DNA from: PALSA-243 sp963743705
GTDB lineage: Bacteria > Acidobacteriota > Terriglobia > Bryobacterales > Bryobacteraceae
Reading direction: 5' to 3'
Length of the DNA: 64,000 nucleotides
Assembly: GCA_963743705.1 (NCBI GenBank)
Contig: CAVUQS010000011.1
Location: 1-64,000, forward strand
Shown piece after piece: positions 42,985 through 52,100 of this stretch. The stretch's first letter is position 1. Each line of letters starts with the position of its first letter. Position numbers and translations under genes: made by a program. Under the pieces are notes generated by a model that worked only from the letters and a program-made list of their open reading frames with translations, searched no databases and was not told the DNA's origin.

Positions 42985-43947
42985 TCAGCGTACAACAGCG
43001 GCCAGGGCAGGGACAAACACGATGCGCGTATTCGAGCCGCCATCCACCAGCCACAACGGATCGCCGCCCAACTCATTCAAGCGGAACGACGCGCCCATCG
43101 GCGTAAGCTCCGATGGCGCGCAGGAACATGCGAAATCGGTGCGGTTGCCGGCGAGGTCGAACACCAGCACCGATTGCTGGGACGCGCTGGCAACGAACGC
43201 GCGGCTGCCATCGGCCGCGAAGGCGATGCCGGCCACCGATTCGAACGCCGGGCCATCCGCCGCGAGACTTTGTTGCGCCGCGGAGCCTGGAACGTCGCGA
43301 ATCAGCATTGCGCCTGTTCCCTGCGCGGCCACCGCGGCGTCATGTCCGCCGGGCGCGAACGCGACCACGGCGCCGCCGCCCGCCCGCATCACCGGCCGAA
43401 CCACGCCGTCTTTGCTTGCCAATTGAATCGAAGCTCCCTGCGACGCGAGCAGGTATCCGCCATCGTCGCTCACCGCCAGAGACGCGAGCGTTCGCCCTCG
43501 GCCGCGCGGTTCCGCGACCGTCCCGAGGGTTATGCCCGCTCCTAAGACCGGCGAGGCCGGCAGCCCGGTCACGATCTGCGCTTTTCCGTTGGCATAGAGC
43601 GCCGCGGATGTACCCGAGGGGCTATAGGCAATGCGCTCCGGCGAAGCCATCAAGCCATCGATCGCCGTCTCGTGCACCGCGCCCGCCGCCAGCGTAAACC
43701 AATGGACCGCGCCGCTGCCTTCCACACCGAAGAACGAATCCGCACGCGGAGCCACATAAGCCGCTGCGAACGAGTAGCCCGCATCGATGGGCGCGCCTAC
43801 CGTCGCCGCGCCGGGAACGCCAGGGACCGGCCGTATGGCGCGCGCGCCGGAATCGAAAACATAGCCGGCCACCGGCCCGGACATGGTGCCGGTTTGCGCG
43901 GCCGCCAAGCCTGCCGAGAATAAAATCATGCCAATGCGTTTTTTCAT
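42985..43947 (-). CDS. Secreted protein with propeller-like repeats, unknown
   Basis: A 320-residue exported protein with a signal peptide (MKKRIGMILFSAGLAAAQ). The mature part is rich in Gly/Ala with recurring short strands such as SPSGTSAALYANGKAQI, VSDDGGYLLASQGASIQ and FAADGSRAFVASASQQSVLVFD, the pattern of WD/YVTN-type beta-propeller blades. A CSC near the end is the only Cys. No catalytic motif is visible. It follows the 43954-44553 gene by six bases, so the two form an operon, and the crcB riboswitch begins four bases after its stop. A surface or extracellular role is a guess. Confidence 0.6.
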   Translation of the reverse strand: MKKRIGMILFSAGLAAAQTGTMSGPVAGYVFDSGARAIRPVPGVPGAATVGAPIDAGYSFAAAYVAPRADSFFGVEGSGAVHWFTLAAGAVHETAIDGLMASPERIAYSPSGTSAALYANGKAQIVTGLPASPVLGAGITLGTVAEPRGRGRTLASLAVSDDGGYLLASQGASIQLASKDGVVRPVMRAGGGAVVAFAPGGHDAAVAAQGTGAMLIRDVPGSAAQQSLAADGPAFESVAGIAFAADGSRAFVASASQQSVLVFDLAGNRTDFACSCAPSELTPMGASFRLNELGGDPLWLVDGGSNTRIVFVPALAAVVR

Positions 43948-43953
43948 GTCGCG

Positions 43954-44553
43954 TTACCTCGGCGGTCCCACAGCGCCTGCGCCGGCTGTGATATTGATAG
44001 ACGACGCCGCAGCGCTGCTCCCTCCGCCGCCGTTATGCGTGGCGTAGTATGCACCGCCCGCCGCCGCGGCCGCCGCCGCGATCACCACCACCGCGATCAG
44101 TTTCGCGGAAACGCCCGCCGCTACCGCACCTGCTGCCGCGCCCGCCGCTGCCCCGTTCGTCTGGCTGATGGTCGTGACCGCGGTCTGTCCGTTTTGCGAC
44201 GCCGTCACGTGAATTTGATACTGCCCTTGCACGCCGTTGGAGTGGAATCCGTGCGCGATGGCGCGGCCTTGATTGTCGGTCACCACCGTCAAGCTGTGCG
44301 AGCCGCCTGCGAACGTGCCACCCGCGCCCTGATCGGATAGCGCAAACACGACAGCCGCGCCCGCCACCGGCTTGTGGTTTTCATCCTGCACCTCAACGAT
44401 AGGCTCGCGAGCCGTGCGCTGGCGGACATTGTTGATGGCGCCATCGCCTTCCACGATCACGATGTTGAGTTTCGGGGGCGCTTCCTGGGCGCCAACTGCC
44501 GGCGCAAGGGGCAAGGAAATTAGTACGGCAAGAACCGGCGAAACCCAACGCAT
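43954..44553 (-). CDS. Secreted Ig-like/regulatory-domain protein with Ala-rich anchor
   Basis: A 199-residue protein starting at MRWVSPVLAV with GGAGG before the ATG at 44553. After the signal (to VGAQ) comes a domain with PIVEVQDENHKPVAGAAVVFALSD and VVTDNQGRAIAHGF, the D-x-x-x-x-P-V-x-G-A-x-V ... T-x-x-x-G-x-A pattern of bacterial Ig/carboxypeptidase-regulatory folds. A hydrophobic Ala-rich helix (SAKLIAVVVIAAAAAAAGGAYYA) near residue 165 probably anchors it, followed by a Gly/Ser tail. Operonic with the propeller-like gene downstream. Likely a cell-surface protein; no known ligand. Confidence 0.65.
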   Translation of the reverse strand: MRWVSPVLAVLISLPLAPAVGAQEAPPKLNIVIVEGDGAINNVRQRTAREPIVEVQDENHKPVAGAAVVFALSDQGAGGTFAGGSHSLTVVTDNQGRAIAHGFHSNGVQGQYQIHVTASQNGQTAVTTISQTNGAAAGAAAGAVAAGVSAKLIAVVVIAAAAAAAGGAYYATHNGGGGSSAAASSINITAGAGAVGPPR

Positions 44554-44600
44554 TTGCGTCCTCCGTGGACCTCCATTATGACAAAATCGCACGCGAATGT

Positions 44601-45734
44601 TTATTTGCCTTTGTTCTTGCTTGCGGAGCCGCGGCCGGTGATCTGGCGGATGAAATCGATTTCTTCCTGCGAGTAGGGCGAGCCGTTGTCGCGGAAAATA
44701 TCGTGATGCCAGATGGCAGGCTGGCGATCGGTGTACGGGTGTTGCCACGAATCCCACGGCAGGTAGGTTTGCGTCTTGCCGGCGACGAGGCCCCAGCTAA
44801 ACGCGGCCACGTTGTATTTCTTCGCGACGGGCAAAATATTCTGGAAGGTGCTGTCGCGCTCGCGCGCCATGTATTCCGTGCACAGAATCGGCCGGTGATA
44901 TTGCTGCAGCCATTGGATGCGTTTTTCGAATTCGGACGCCTTGTCGTAATTGTGGAAGCTGATGATGTCGGATTCTTCCAGCTGAATTTTCTCGATAGCC
45001 GAGAGTTTATCCGGGCTCGACCAATCGCCACGCCATAGCCCGCTGGTGAGCGGCTGCGAAGGCAGCGCCGCGCGCGCGTACTTGAAAACCTGCGGCAACA
45101 TGCGCGCCACGAGCTCTGCTTTGTTGGCGGGTTCGGACGAACGGTAGCTGCCGTCGTTCATATTGTCCGGCTCGTTCCAAAGGTCCCACGCGAGCACCCG
45201 CTTGTCGGTGAGAAATTCGTGGATGACGTCCTCGACGTATTGCAGATATCGCGACCAGTGCGTCTCATCCACCAGAGCTGCCGCGCCCGGATCCTGCACC
45301 CAGCCGGAATTGTGGACGCCCTGGCGCACGTCGCGCTGAATGCCGGGTTCCGGAAATGGGCTCCAGACCGAATCGAAGAGCACGAAGATCACTTTGATCT
45401 TGTGCTTGTCGGCGATACGTAAGAACGTGCCTATGCGTTTGGCGCAGCCGGCGGGGTCTTTGAGCCAGGGAATCTCATGCAGGAAGACGCGCACGGCGTT
45501 CATGCCGATGGCTTGCGCCCATCCGAGCTCGGTGTCGATCACCACCGGGTCGAACGTTTCCGCGTTCCACATTTCGATCTGGTTGATAGCGCTGGCGGGG
45601 ATGTAATCCGCGCCGACGTACCAGGGCTGCTTCGAATACCAGAGGTTGGCCGCTTCGGGAGTCCATTTGACGGGCTCGACGGCGAAGGCGGACGAGGCCA
45701 GAAGCAGGCAAAGCGCGAAACAAAGAGGCTTCAT
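44601..45734 (-). CDS. Secreted GH5-like (clan GH-A) glycoside hydrolase
   Basis: A 377-residue exported TIM-barrel glycosidase. A signal peptide (LCLLLASSAFA) precedes LGWAQAIGMNAVRVFLHEIPW and KHKIKVIFVLFDSVW. The acid/base Glu is in AWDLWNEPDN, after strand four, and the nucleophile Glu in ILCTEYMARE, after strand seven. This two-Glu arrangement is that of clan A hydrolases such as GH5/GH2-like cellulases and mannanases. Substrate specificity cannot be decided. It stands alone between two operons. Confidence 0.82.
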   Translation of the reverse strand: MKPLCFALCLLLASSAFAVEPVKWTPEAANLWYSKQPWYVGADYIPASAINQIEMWNAETFDPVVIDTELGWAQAIGMNAVRVFLHEIPWLKDPAGCAKRIGTFLRIADKHKIKVIFVLFDSVWSPFPEPGIQRDVRQGVHNSGWVQDPGAAALVDETHWSRYLQYVEDVIHEFLTDKRVLAWDLWNEPDNMNDGSYRSSEPANKAELVARMLPQVFKYARAALPSQPLTSGLWRGDWSSPDKLSAIEKIQLEESDIISFHNYDKASEFEKRIQWLQQYHRPILCTEYMARERDSTFQNILPVAKKYNVAAFSWGLVAGKTQTYLPWDSWQHPYTDRQPAIWHHDIFRDNGSPYSQEEIDFIRQITGRGSASKNKGK

Positions 45735-45791
45735 GCGAGTGTGAACACGATTTTACAACGGCGGCGCAGGTTGGGTGATGGCTACCGCAAG

Positions 45792-46970
45792 CTATCCCAG
45801 CGCCTGCTCCAAATCCGCAATCACATCTTCCGGCGCTTCAATCCCCACCGAAAGCCGCACCAGGTTCTCCCGGATGCCCATCCGCTCGCGATGTTTGGGC
45901 GAAATCTCGCGGTGCGAGCTCATCACGGGATACAGCATCATCGTGTGTACGTCGCCCAGCGAAGTTGCGCGCACCACCAAGCGTAGCGCATCCATCATCC
46001 GGAAGACTTCGGCGCGGCCGGCGTCCTTGATCTCGAAGCTGACGATTGCGCCGTACATGCCTTGCGGGAACAGACGCCGCACGGTTGCCGCGTCGGCGTG
46101 GGCCGGGTCGCCGGCGAAGTACACGCGTTCGACTCGCGGATGCCCGGCCAGCCAGGAGGCGATGCGGCAGGCGTTGGCGCATTGGCGTTCCATCCGCAGC
46201 GGAAAGGTCTTGATGCCGCGCATGGTCAGGTAACATTCGAACGGTCCCAACACCGGGCCGATGGTTCGCGAGAGCCCGCGCAGAACCGGCAGATGTTGTT
46301 GGTCGGTAATCACCGCGCCACCCATGACGTCGCCGTGTCCGGCCAGGTATTTGGTGAGGCTGTGCACGGAAAAGTGCGCGCCCATTTCGAGCGGCCGCAG
46401 AATCAGCGGCGTCGCGAAGGTGTTATCCACCACCAGCGCCGCGCCGGCTTCCCGCGCGATTTCCGCGATGCGGTCCATCGGCGCCACCCGCAGCAGCGGA
46501 TTCGAGATCGATTCCACCAGCACGCAGCCCGGCTTCGCTTCCTGAACCGCGGCCCGGAAGGCGTTTACGTCGCACGGGTCGGCGAACGTCACGCTTACGC
46601 CCGAAGGTTCGAAGACGTTCATCAACATCGCGACCGTCGCGCCATAGAGCGCATTCGCGGCGACAATTGATTTCCGGCGGTCGGTCAGCGCCGCGATCAC
46701 CGCCAGGTGCAGCGCCGCCATGCCGGAGGCGCACGCCTGCGCGCCGCCGCCGTTCTCGAGCGCGCTTACCAGCTCCTCGAGCGCCGCCGAAGACGGAGTT
46801 TCATAGCGGGCATAGCACGGCCCCGTTTCTTCCTGCGCGAAAATACGGTCGAGTTGCTCCATCGATTCATAGGAGTATGCAGACGCCGTATAAATCGGGG
46901 TCGTGACCGGGACGTACGAGCCTTGTTTTTTGCGGTCGCCCGCATGTACCGCTTTGGTGTGAATCTGCAA
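45792..46970 (-). CDS. Cystathionine-gamma-type PLP enzyme
   Basis: A 392-residue Cys/Met-metabolism PLP enzyme. YVPVTTPIYTASAY, YARYETPS, CASGMAALHLAV, VDNTFATP and the PLP-binding Lys in SLTKYLAGHGDVMGG identify the fold. It could be cystathionine gamma-synthase, gamma-lyase or methionine gamma-lyase; sequence alone does not settle it. The gene starts at TTG 46970, seven bases after the cysS stop, so cysteinyl-tRNA synthetase and this sulfur-amino-acid enzyme are transcribed together. Confidence 0.87.
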   Translation of the reverse strand: MQIHTKAVHAGDRKKQGSYVPVTTPIYTASAYSYESMEQLDRIFAQEETGPCYARYETPSSAALEELVSALENGGGAQACASGMAALHLAVIAALTDRRKSIVAANALYGATVAMLMNVFEPSGVSVTFADPCDVNAFRAAVQEAKPGCVLVESISNPLLRVAPMDRIAEIAREAGAALVVDNTFATPLILRPLEMGAHFSVHSLTKYLAGHGDVMGGAVITDQQHLPVLRGLSRTIGPVLGPFECYLTMRGIKTFPLRMERQCANACRIASWLAGHPRVERVYFAGDPAHADAATVRRLFPQGMYGAIVSFEIKDAGRAEVFRMMDALRLVVRATSLGDVHTMMLYPVMSSHREISPKHRERMGIRENLVRLSVGIEAPEDVIADLEQALG

Positions 46971-46976
46971 CCGAGT

Positions 46977-48377
46977 CTATTTCCTCTTCCAGCGTACGCC
47001 GGATTTTGTATCTTCCAGAACGACGCCCTTTTCCAGCAGTTGTTCGCGAATCTGGTCGGCGCGCGCGAAGTTCTTCGCCTTCTTAGCGGCGGTGCGCTCT
47101 TCCACCAGAGAGTCGATTTCCGCGTCGGCCATGGCGTTTTCGGCCTTCCGCGGCTCGATCACGTCGAATACGGCGTCGAAGCGCTTCAGGAAATCGAGCG
47201 CCCCAGCGGCGTCTGCGGCGCGAAATTCGCCCGCGTCCATGGCGCTATTGGCGTCGCGAATGTATTCGAAGGCGGCCGCCAGGGCTTCCGCCGTGTTCAA
47301 ATCGTTGTCCATCGCAGCCACGAAATCGCGAGCGGCCTGTTCCGCACGCGCCGCCACCTTTTCGTTCGAGCCCTTGGGGTAGGTATCGGTCTCCAACCGC
47401 AGCTTGAAGTTGCGGAGGCGTTCGATGGCGGTGCGCGCCGAGCGCAAACCGTCCATGGTGAAGTTGAGTTGCTTGCGGTGCGGAGTCGAAGCCAGCAGAT
47501 AGCGGATCGCTTCCGGCTCGTAGCCTTTGCCCAACAGGTCGCGCAACGTGAAGTAGTTGCCCAGCGACTTCGACATCTTCTGGCCTTCCACCATCAGAAA
47601 CTCGGAGTGCAGCCAGAAACGAGCGAACGGCTTGCCGGTGAGCGATTCGGATTGCGCAATCTCGTTTTCGTGATGCGGAAACACCAGATCGACCCCGCCC
47701 GCGTGGATATCCAGCGTCGCGCCCAGATACTTGATGGCCATCACCGAACATTCGATATGCCAGCCAGGACGCCCCGGACCGATCGCCGACTCCCACGCCG
47801 GCTCGCCCTCCTTGGGGGCTTTCCAGAGCGCGAAATCGCGCGCATCGGCCTTTTCGTATTCGTCCACATCCACCCGCGCCCCCGCTATGTTGCCGGCAAA
47901 ATCGTTGTGCGATAGCTTGCCGTACGTTGGGAAAGACGCGATGCGAAAGTAAGTCGACCCGTCGCTGCGGTAGGTGTGATTTCCGGCTGTCAGGCGCTCG
48001 ATCGCCTCCACCATGTCGCCGATGTGCTTGGTCGCCGGCGTCCAGCGCTCGGGCGATTCCAGCCGCAGCGTTTTGCAATCCTCGAAGAACGCCTGCGTGT
48101 AGGTCTCGGTGTATTCCTCGAGGTTCTTGTGCTGGGCTACGGCGTTGCGGATGATCTTGTCGTCCACGTCGGTAATGTTCATGACGTGGTCGAGAGTATA
48201 GCCGCTCAAACGCAGCCAGCGGCGCAAGAGATCGACGAACGTGAACGTACGGAAATTGCCGATATGCGCATAATCGTAAACCGTAGGCCCACAGGTGTAC
48301 ATGCGAACGGTATTTCCCTGGGCGGGGGAGAACTCCTCCACCCGCTGAGACAAAGTGTTGTGAAAGCGCAAAGGCAT
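46977..48377 (-). CDS. cysS: Cysteinyl-tRNA synthetase
   Basis: A 466-residue class I synthetase charging tRNA-Cys. HIGN in YDYAHIGNFR is the HIGH box, KMSKS in GQKMSKSLGN the second ATP box. Zinc ligands are in MYTCGPTV, WHIECSVMA and FPHHENEIAQ. The C-terminal helical region (VDSLVEERTAAKKAKNFARADQIR) is typical. I start at ATG 48377 (MPLRFHNTLS), the normal CysS start; the frame is open upstream to 48602. Co-transcribed with the PLP enzyme. Confidence 0.93.
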   Translation of the reverse strand: MPLRFHNTLSQRVEEFSPAQGNTVRMYTCGPTVYDYAHIGNFRTFTFVDLLRRWLRLSGYTLDHVMNITDVDDKIIRNAVAQHKNLEEYTETYTQAFFEDCKTLRLESPERWTPATKHIGDMVEAIERLTAGNHTYRSDGSTYFRIASFPTYGKLSHNDFAGNIAGARVDVDEYEKADARDFALWKAPKEGEPAWESAIGPGRPGWHIECSVMAIKYLGATLDIHAGGVDLVFPHHENEIAQSESLTGKPFARFWLHSEFLMVEGQKMSKSLGNYFTLRDLLGKGYEPEAIRYLLASTPHRKQLNFTMDGLRSARTAIERLRNFKLRLETDTYPKGSNEKVAARAEQAARDFVAAMDNDLNTAEALAAAFEYIRDANSAMDAGEFRAADAAGALDFLKRFDAVFDVIEPRKAENAMADAEIDSLVEERTAAKKAKNFARADQIREQLLEKGVVLEDTKSGVRWKRK

Positions 48378-48600
48378 ACTGGCTGAGGGGAAAACCCATC
48401 GTAGCAGAATGCCCGCGGGACGCAAAAAACGTACAGGGCGCGTGAAACGGCGCTTCCAAAAGGTGCACCAAAGATTGTGGCGCGCGGATGGCAACATCCC
48501 TTTCTGCGGCACGTCAATTGCTATAAACGAAAAAAACGGTTTCTCCTGAATTCCAGCAAGGTCCAAGCCATACTTGTGCGGAAGAAACCGCGGAGGCATC

Positions 48601-48948
48601 ATGACGAGACCGATTGCGGAGCGTCGCGCCCATTCGCGATACGAACTTCGAATGTCGTTGCACTACCGCGTAGCCCAGCGCAGCCTGCCTACCCTTTCCG
48701 GTTCGGGACTTACGCTCGACCTCAGTCTCAATGGCATCTCGTTCCGCTGCCGCAAGCCGCTTCCCGTAGGCGCTCACATTGAACTTTCCATCGATTGGCC
48801 CGTGCGCTACGGCGACGTGTATCCGATCGAATTGCAAGTCACGGGGTTCGTGATTCGTAGCGACCAAGATCGTACAGCGGTGCAGATGACGTCGCACAAA
48901 TTGCGCGTGTCGCCTACGCCGGCCGAGCCGGTTCGGGTCTCCGCCTAA
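48601..48948 (+). CDS. PilZ-domain protein (c-di-GMP receptor-like)
   Basis: A 115-residue PilZ protein. The N-terminal RRAHSRYELRMSLHYR holds the RxxxR switch, and GLTLDLSLNGISFRCRKPLPVG is the D/N-x-S-x-x-G core. The last segment (PIELQVTGFVIRSDQD) is a beta strand of the barrel. It likely binds c-di-GMP and alters motility or envelope behaviour through an unknown partner. ATG at 48601 has GGAGG seven bases upstream. Divergent from cysS with a 223-base spacer. Confidence 0.85.
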   Translation: MTRPIAERRAHSRYELRMSLHYRVAQRSLPTLSGSGLTLDLSLNGISFRCRKPLPVGAHIELSIDWPVRYGDVYPIELQVTGFVIRSDQDRTAVQMTSHKLRVSPTPAEPVRVSA

Positions 48949-49115
48949 GGGGCTTTACACGAGTATCCGCAGTTAGATCAACCCACTAATGCACCTCGCC
49001 GGCGCGGGTTATGAACCACGCCAGCGCGACGGTTTTTTTGCTAATCTTTTTTACTAAGTCGTATTCTGCGGGCCGTAACCGGATAAAGGTCGAAATCCGC
49101 GTATCTGCGGTATTT

Positions 49116-49147
49116 CCCGCTGCGCTGGTTTGACCTCGCGCAGCGGG
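49116..49147. terminator. Inverted repeat between convergent genes
   Basis: A perfect 9-bp arm CCCGCTGCG (49116-49124) pairs with CGCAGCGGG (49139-49147) across 14 bases. It lies in the 245-base gap between the PilZ gene and the end of the TonB receptor gene, both of which end here. No T run follows, so Rho-independent action is not assured. The rest of the gap shows no coding potential. Confidence 0.45.
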
Positions 49148-49193
49148 ATTACTGAAGCTACTGTATAGGCTAGGAAGCCCGGGATACGTCGCG

Positions 49194-52100
49194 CTAGAAA
49201 TTGATGCGCGCGACGAATTCCAGGATGCGGCCGCCGGGGTCCACTGCGTTCGAGGTGTCGCGATAAGCCGACGTGATCTGCCCGAACGCCGTGCTGCTCG
49301 AAGACACGCTACCCAGGAAGAAATTAGTGATGTTCATCACGTTTAGCGCCTGCGCGCGGAATTCGCAGTTAATCGATTCCCTGATACGCGTCCTCTTGAT
49401 CAGGCTGACGTCGAGGTGTTTTTGCCAAGGCCCGCGGAGATAGTCGAAGTATCCCATCTGGCCGGGAGTGGTTTGCGGTCCGATGTAAGGCGCGTTAGGA
49501 TCGAGCGTAAACCCACCGTTATTGAAAGCCGCTTCGGTGTTATGCACGATGTCGATCGGCAGGTTGTAGATGATCCCGACGCCATTCGACCCTGTGGTTT
49601 TGTAAACGCCGACCATGTCCTGCAATTGCTGCAGCGAGATGTTATGCAGCACAACGCCGCCTTCGTTTCCATTGATGTTGGTGCGGCCGCTGGTAAGCCT
49701 GCTCGGCTGGCCGGATTGAATGCGGGTGGTGCCCGCGATTTCCCAGCCTTCGATGGCCTTTCGCACGACCACGTTGTGCGCTGAGCTGAGATAGGAGCGG
49801 CCCGGGCCGAACGGCAGTTCATAGATCCAGTTCGCTTTGATCCCATGTCGAAGGTCGAAGCCGGCTGGCACGTGATCCAGACCTAGATTGCGCAGGGTGG
49901 TGGGTTGGGAGAAGTCGACGGAACTGGAGGCTGCGCCGTTCGTGAGCGATTTCGCCCAGGTATAGCTGCCCTGCACGAGCAGTCCCTTCGCCATACGGCG
50001 GCGCACTTCCACCTGCATGGAGTCATAGAAGGAGGAACCCCAGTTAGTCATGAGATAGGATCCGCCGTTCCCCACGGCCGGGTTTACCTGGAAGAAATTA
50101 GCCGGGTATCCAGCCGCGATCAGATTATTCAATCGCGAAAGGGTGGTGGCGGTGGTATTCGCCAAGCCGCCCAGGTTGTTGCGGGCAAGACTCGTAGCCG
50201 TCGTACTGTCGGTGCAGCAGGCGCTTCCCAGAGCGGTCTGCAAAACCTTGAGATTCTGCTGTCCGGGGAGGCCGGAGTTGCCGAAGTTATTGCTCTTCAG
50301 TGTTGCGATGAACGGCAATTGCGCCACCGTCACGCCGTTGGCGATGGCCAGGTTATTCTGGGCGATCATCTCTTCGTTCAGGAAGCCGTTTTCGTAGATG
50401 TTGACTTCGTTCAGATTGATCTGCCGCCATTCATGGACGCCGTGATTGCCCACATAGCGGACTTCCATCACCGTGTCGTGCGTCAACTCGCGCTGATAGC
50501 CGATGTTCCAGCTCGAGACGTAACCCATCTTCAGGTTCGGGTCGAAATCGTTCAGCGAATCAGTGAAGGCCGGCGATAGCGGGAACTGGGGCGCGGAAGG
50601 CGAGGGTTGGGATGGGAAGCTCGAATCGGTGAAATACAAGCTGCCCGCCGAACCGAAATACTGTGGGTAGTTATTGGGGTCGACGGAGGTGCTGTAGTAC
50701 AGGCCCTTGTTCGATCCCCAAATGCTTTGGAAATTGTAGCCGCCCGCGCGGGTGCTCGAAATCGAGAATCCGGCGCGCAGCACGGCCGCGCCGCTGTGAT
50801 GCCCGGTGAAGAGCCCGAGGAAGCCCTCCTTCGCCGGCAATTGGTAGGCAATGCCCACCGAAGGCAAAATCTGCGGCGGTTCGCTATAGGCGTTATGTCC
50901 ATTAATCGCCTTGAAGGTCGGATTGACGCCGGTCATTACGCCGGGGGCAAAGAGGTGACCTACGCCGGAGATTCCCCACACGCCGTCGAGTCCGACGTAG
51001 CTGTAAGTGCCGTTGACGTTGACGAACGGTAATTGGTATTCGAGGCGCGCGCCGAGAGTTAACGTCAGACGCGGCGCCACGCGCCAGGTGTCCTGCGCGA
51101 AAAGACCGAACTCGCGCTGCCGGTTGCGGTCGATCGCCGGATTGTGGCCGTATTGATGCGAATTCTCGTCTTCCACTACCTGCGAGCTGATCGACGAAAC
51201 GCGCCCGGTGAGCGCGGCGTACATCGATCCCGCGGAGGAGAGATCGGCGCTCGTAATACCAGGCAGATTGGTCGAAGTCAGCCAAGCGCCGGAACCAGTG
51301 GTGGCTGGGTCTCCCGTGGCCATGCCGAAGCTGATGCCCGGAACGGTTTCGCTGGCAATGGATTGCTGCCACGTCGAGACCGACTGCCACGTGCCGCCAA
51401 AGCTGAACTGATGCGCGCCCTTCACCCACGAAAGCGTTTCGGAAAGATCCTTCACCGGCGCGTTGCGGCGCGAGTTGGTCGATGCCGTAGTGACGCCCGA
51501 CCAATATCCGAAGCCCGGGTTGAAGCCTTTCCATTCCGAGTAAAGCGCCGGAGCCGTCGCGCCGTCCGCGAACAGCACCGTCCCGCCGCTGGCGCCGATG
51601 CGCAGCTCGTTCGTCAACCGCGCGCCCAGCGCCGAACGCAATGACAAAGTGCCTTCAAACCGGCGGCTGCGTTGCCCGGCGTTGATCGTGCTGCCCAGCA
51701 CCGTACCCGTTCCCGGGAGCACCGGATACACGCTGTTGAGCAGGTCCGGGGCCGCGGTGTAGATGTCATAGTTCATCGTGTAAGTGAGGTGATGCTTCTC
51801 GGTGATGTTGTAATCCATGCGCCCGGTCCAGAAATCGCGCTGGGAATTGCTGTTTGGCTGTTCGCTGAAGGTCTGCCGGTTATAGTCGTTGTTGCTCGCC
51901 ACCAGCGTCTTCAGGTTGCCGTTCTGCACCAGGTTCCAGATCTGTTGCAGCGTTTGCGACGCGATTGGATCGATGGTGGACTTATAAGCGCGCACGCCGG
52001 CGGGAAGGTTGAGATTCGCGGCAGCCGCCAGGTTGAACAGATTTACCGTATTGACCGTGCCGTTCGATTCCTTGTAAGTGAAGTTGCCGCCCCAGCCGCT

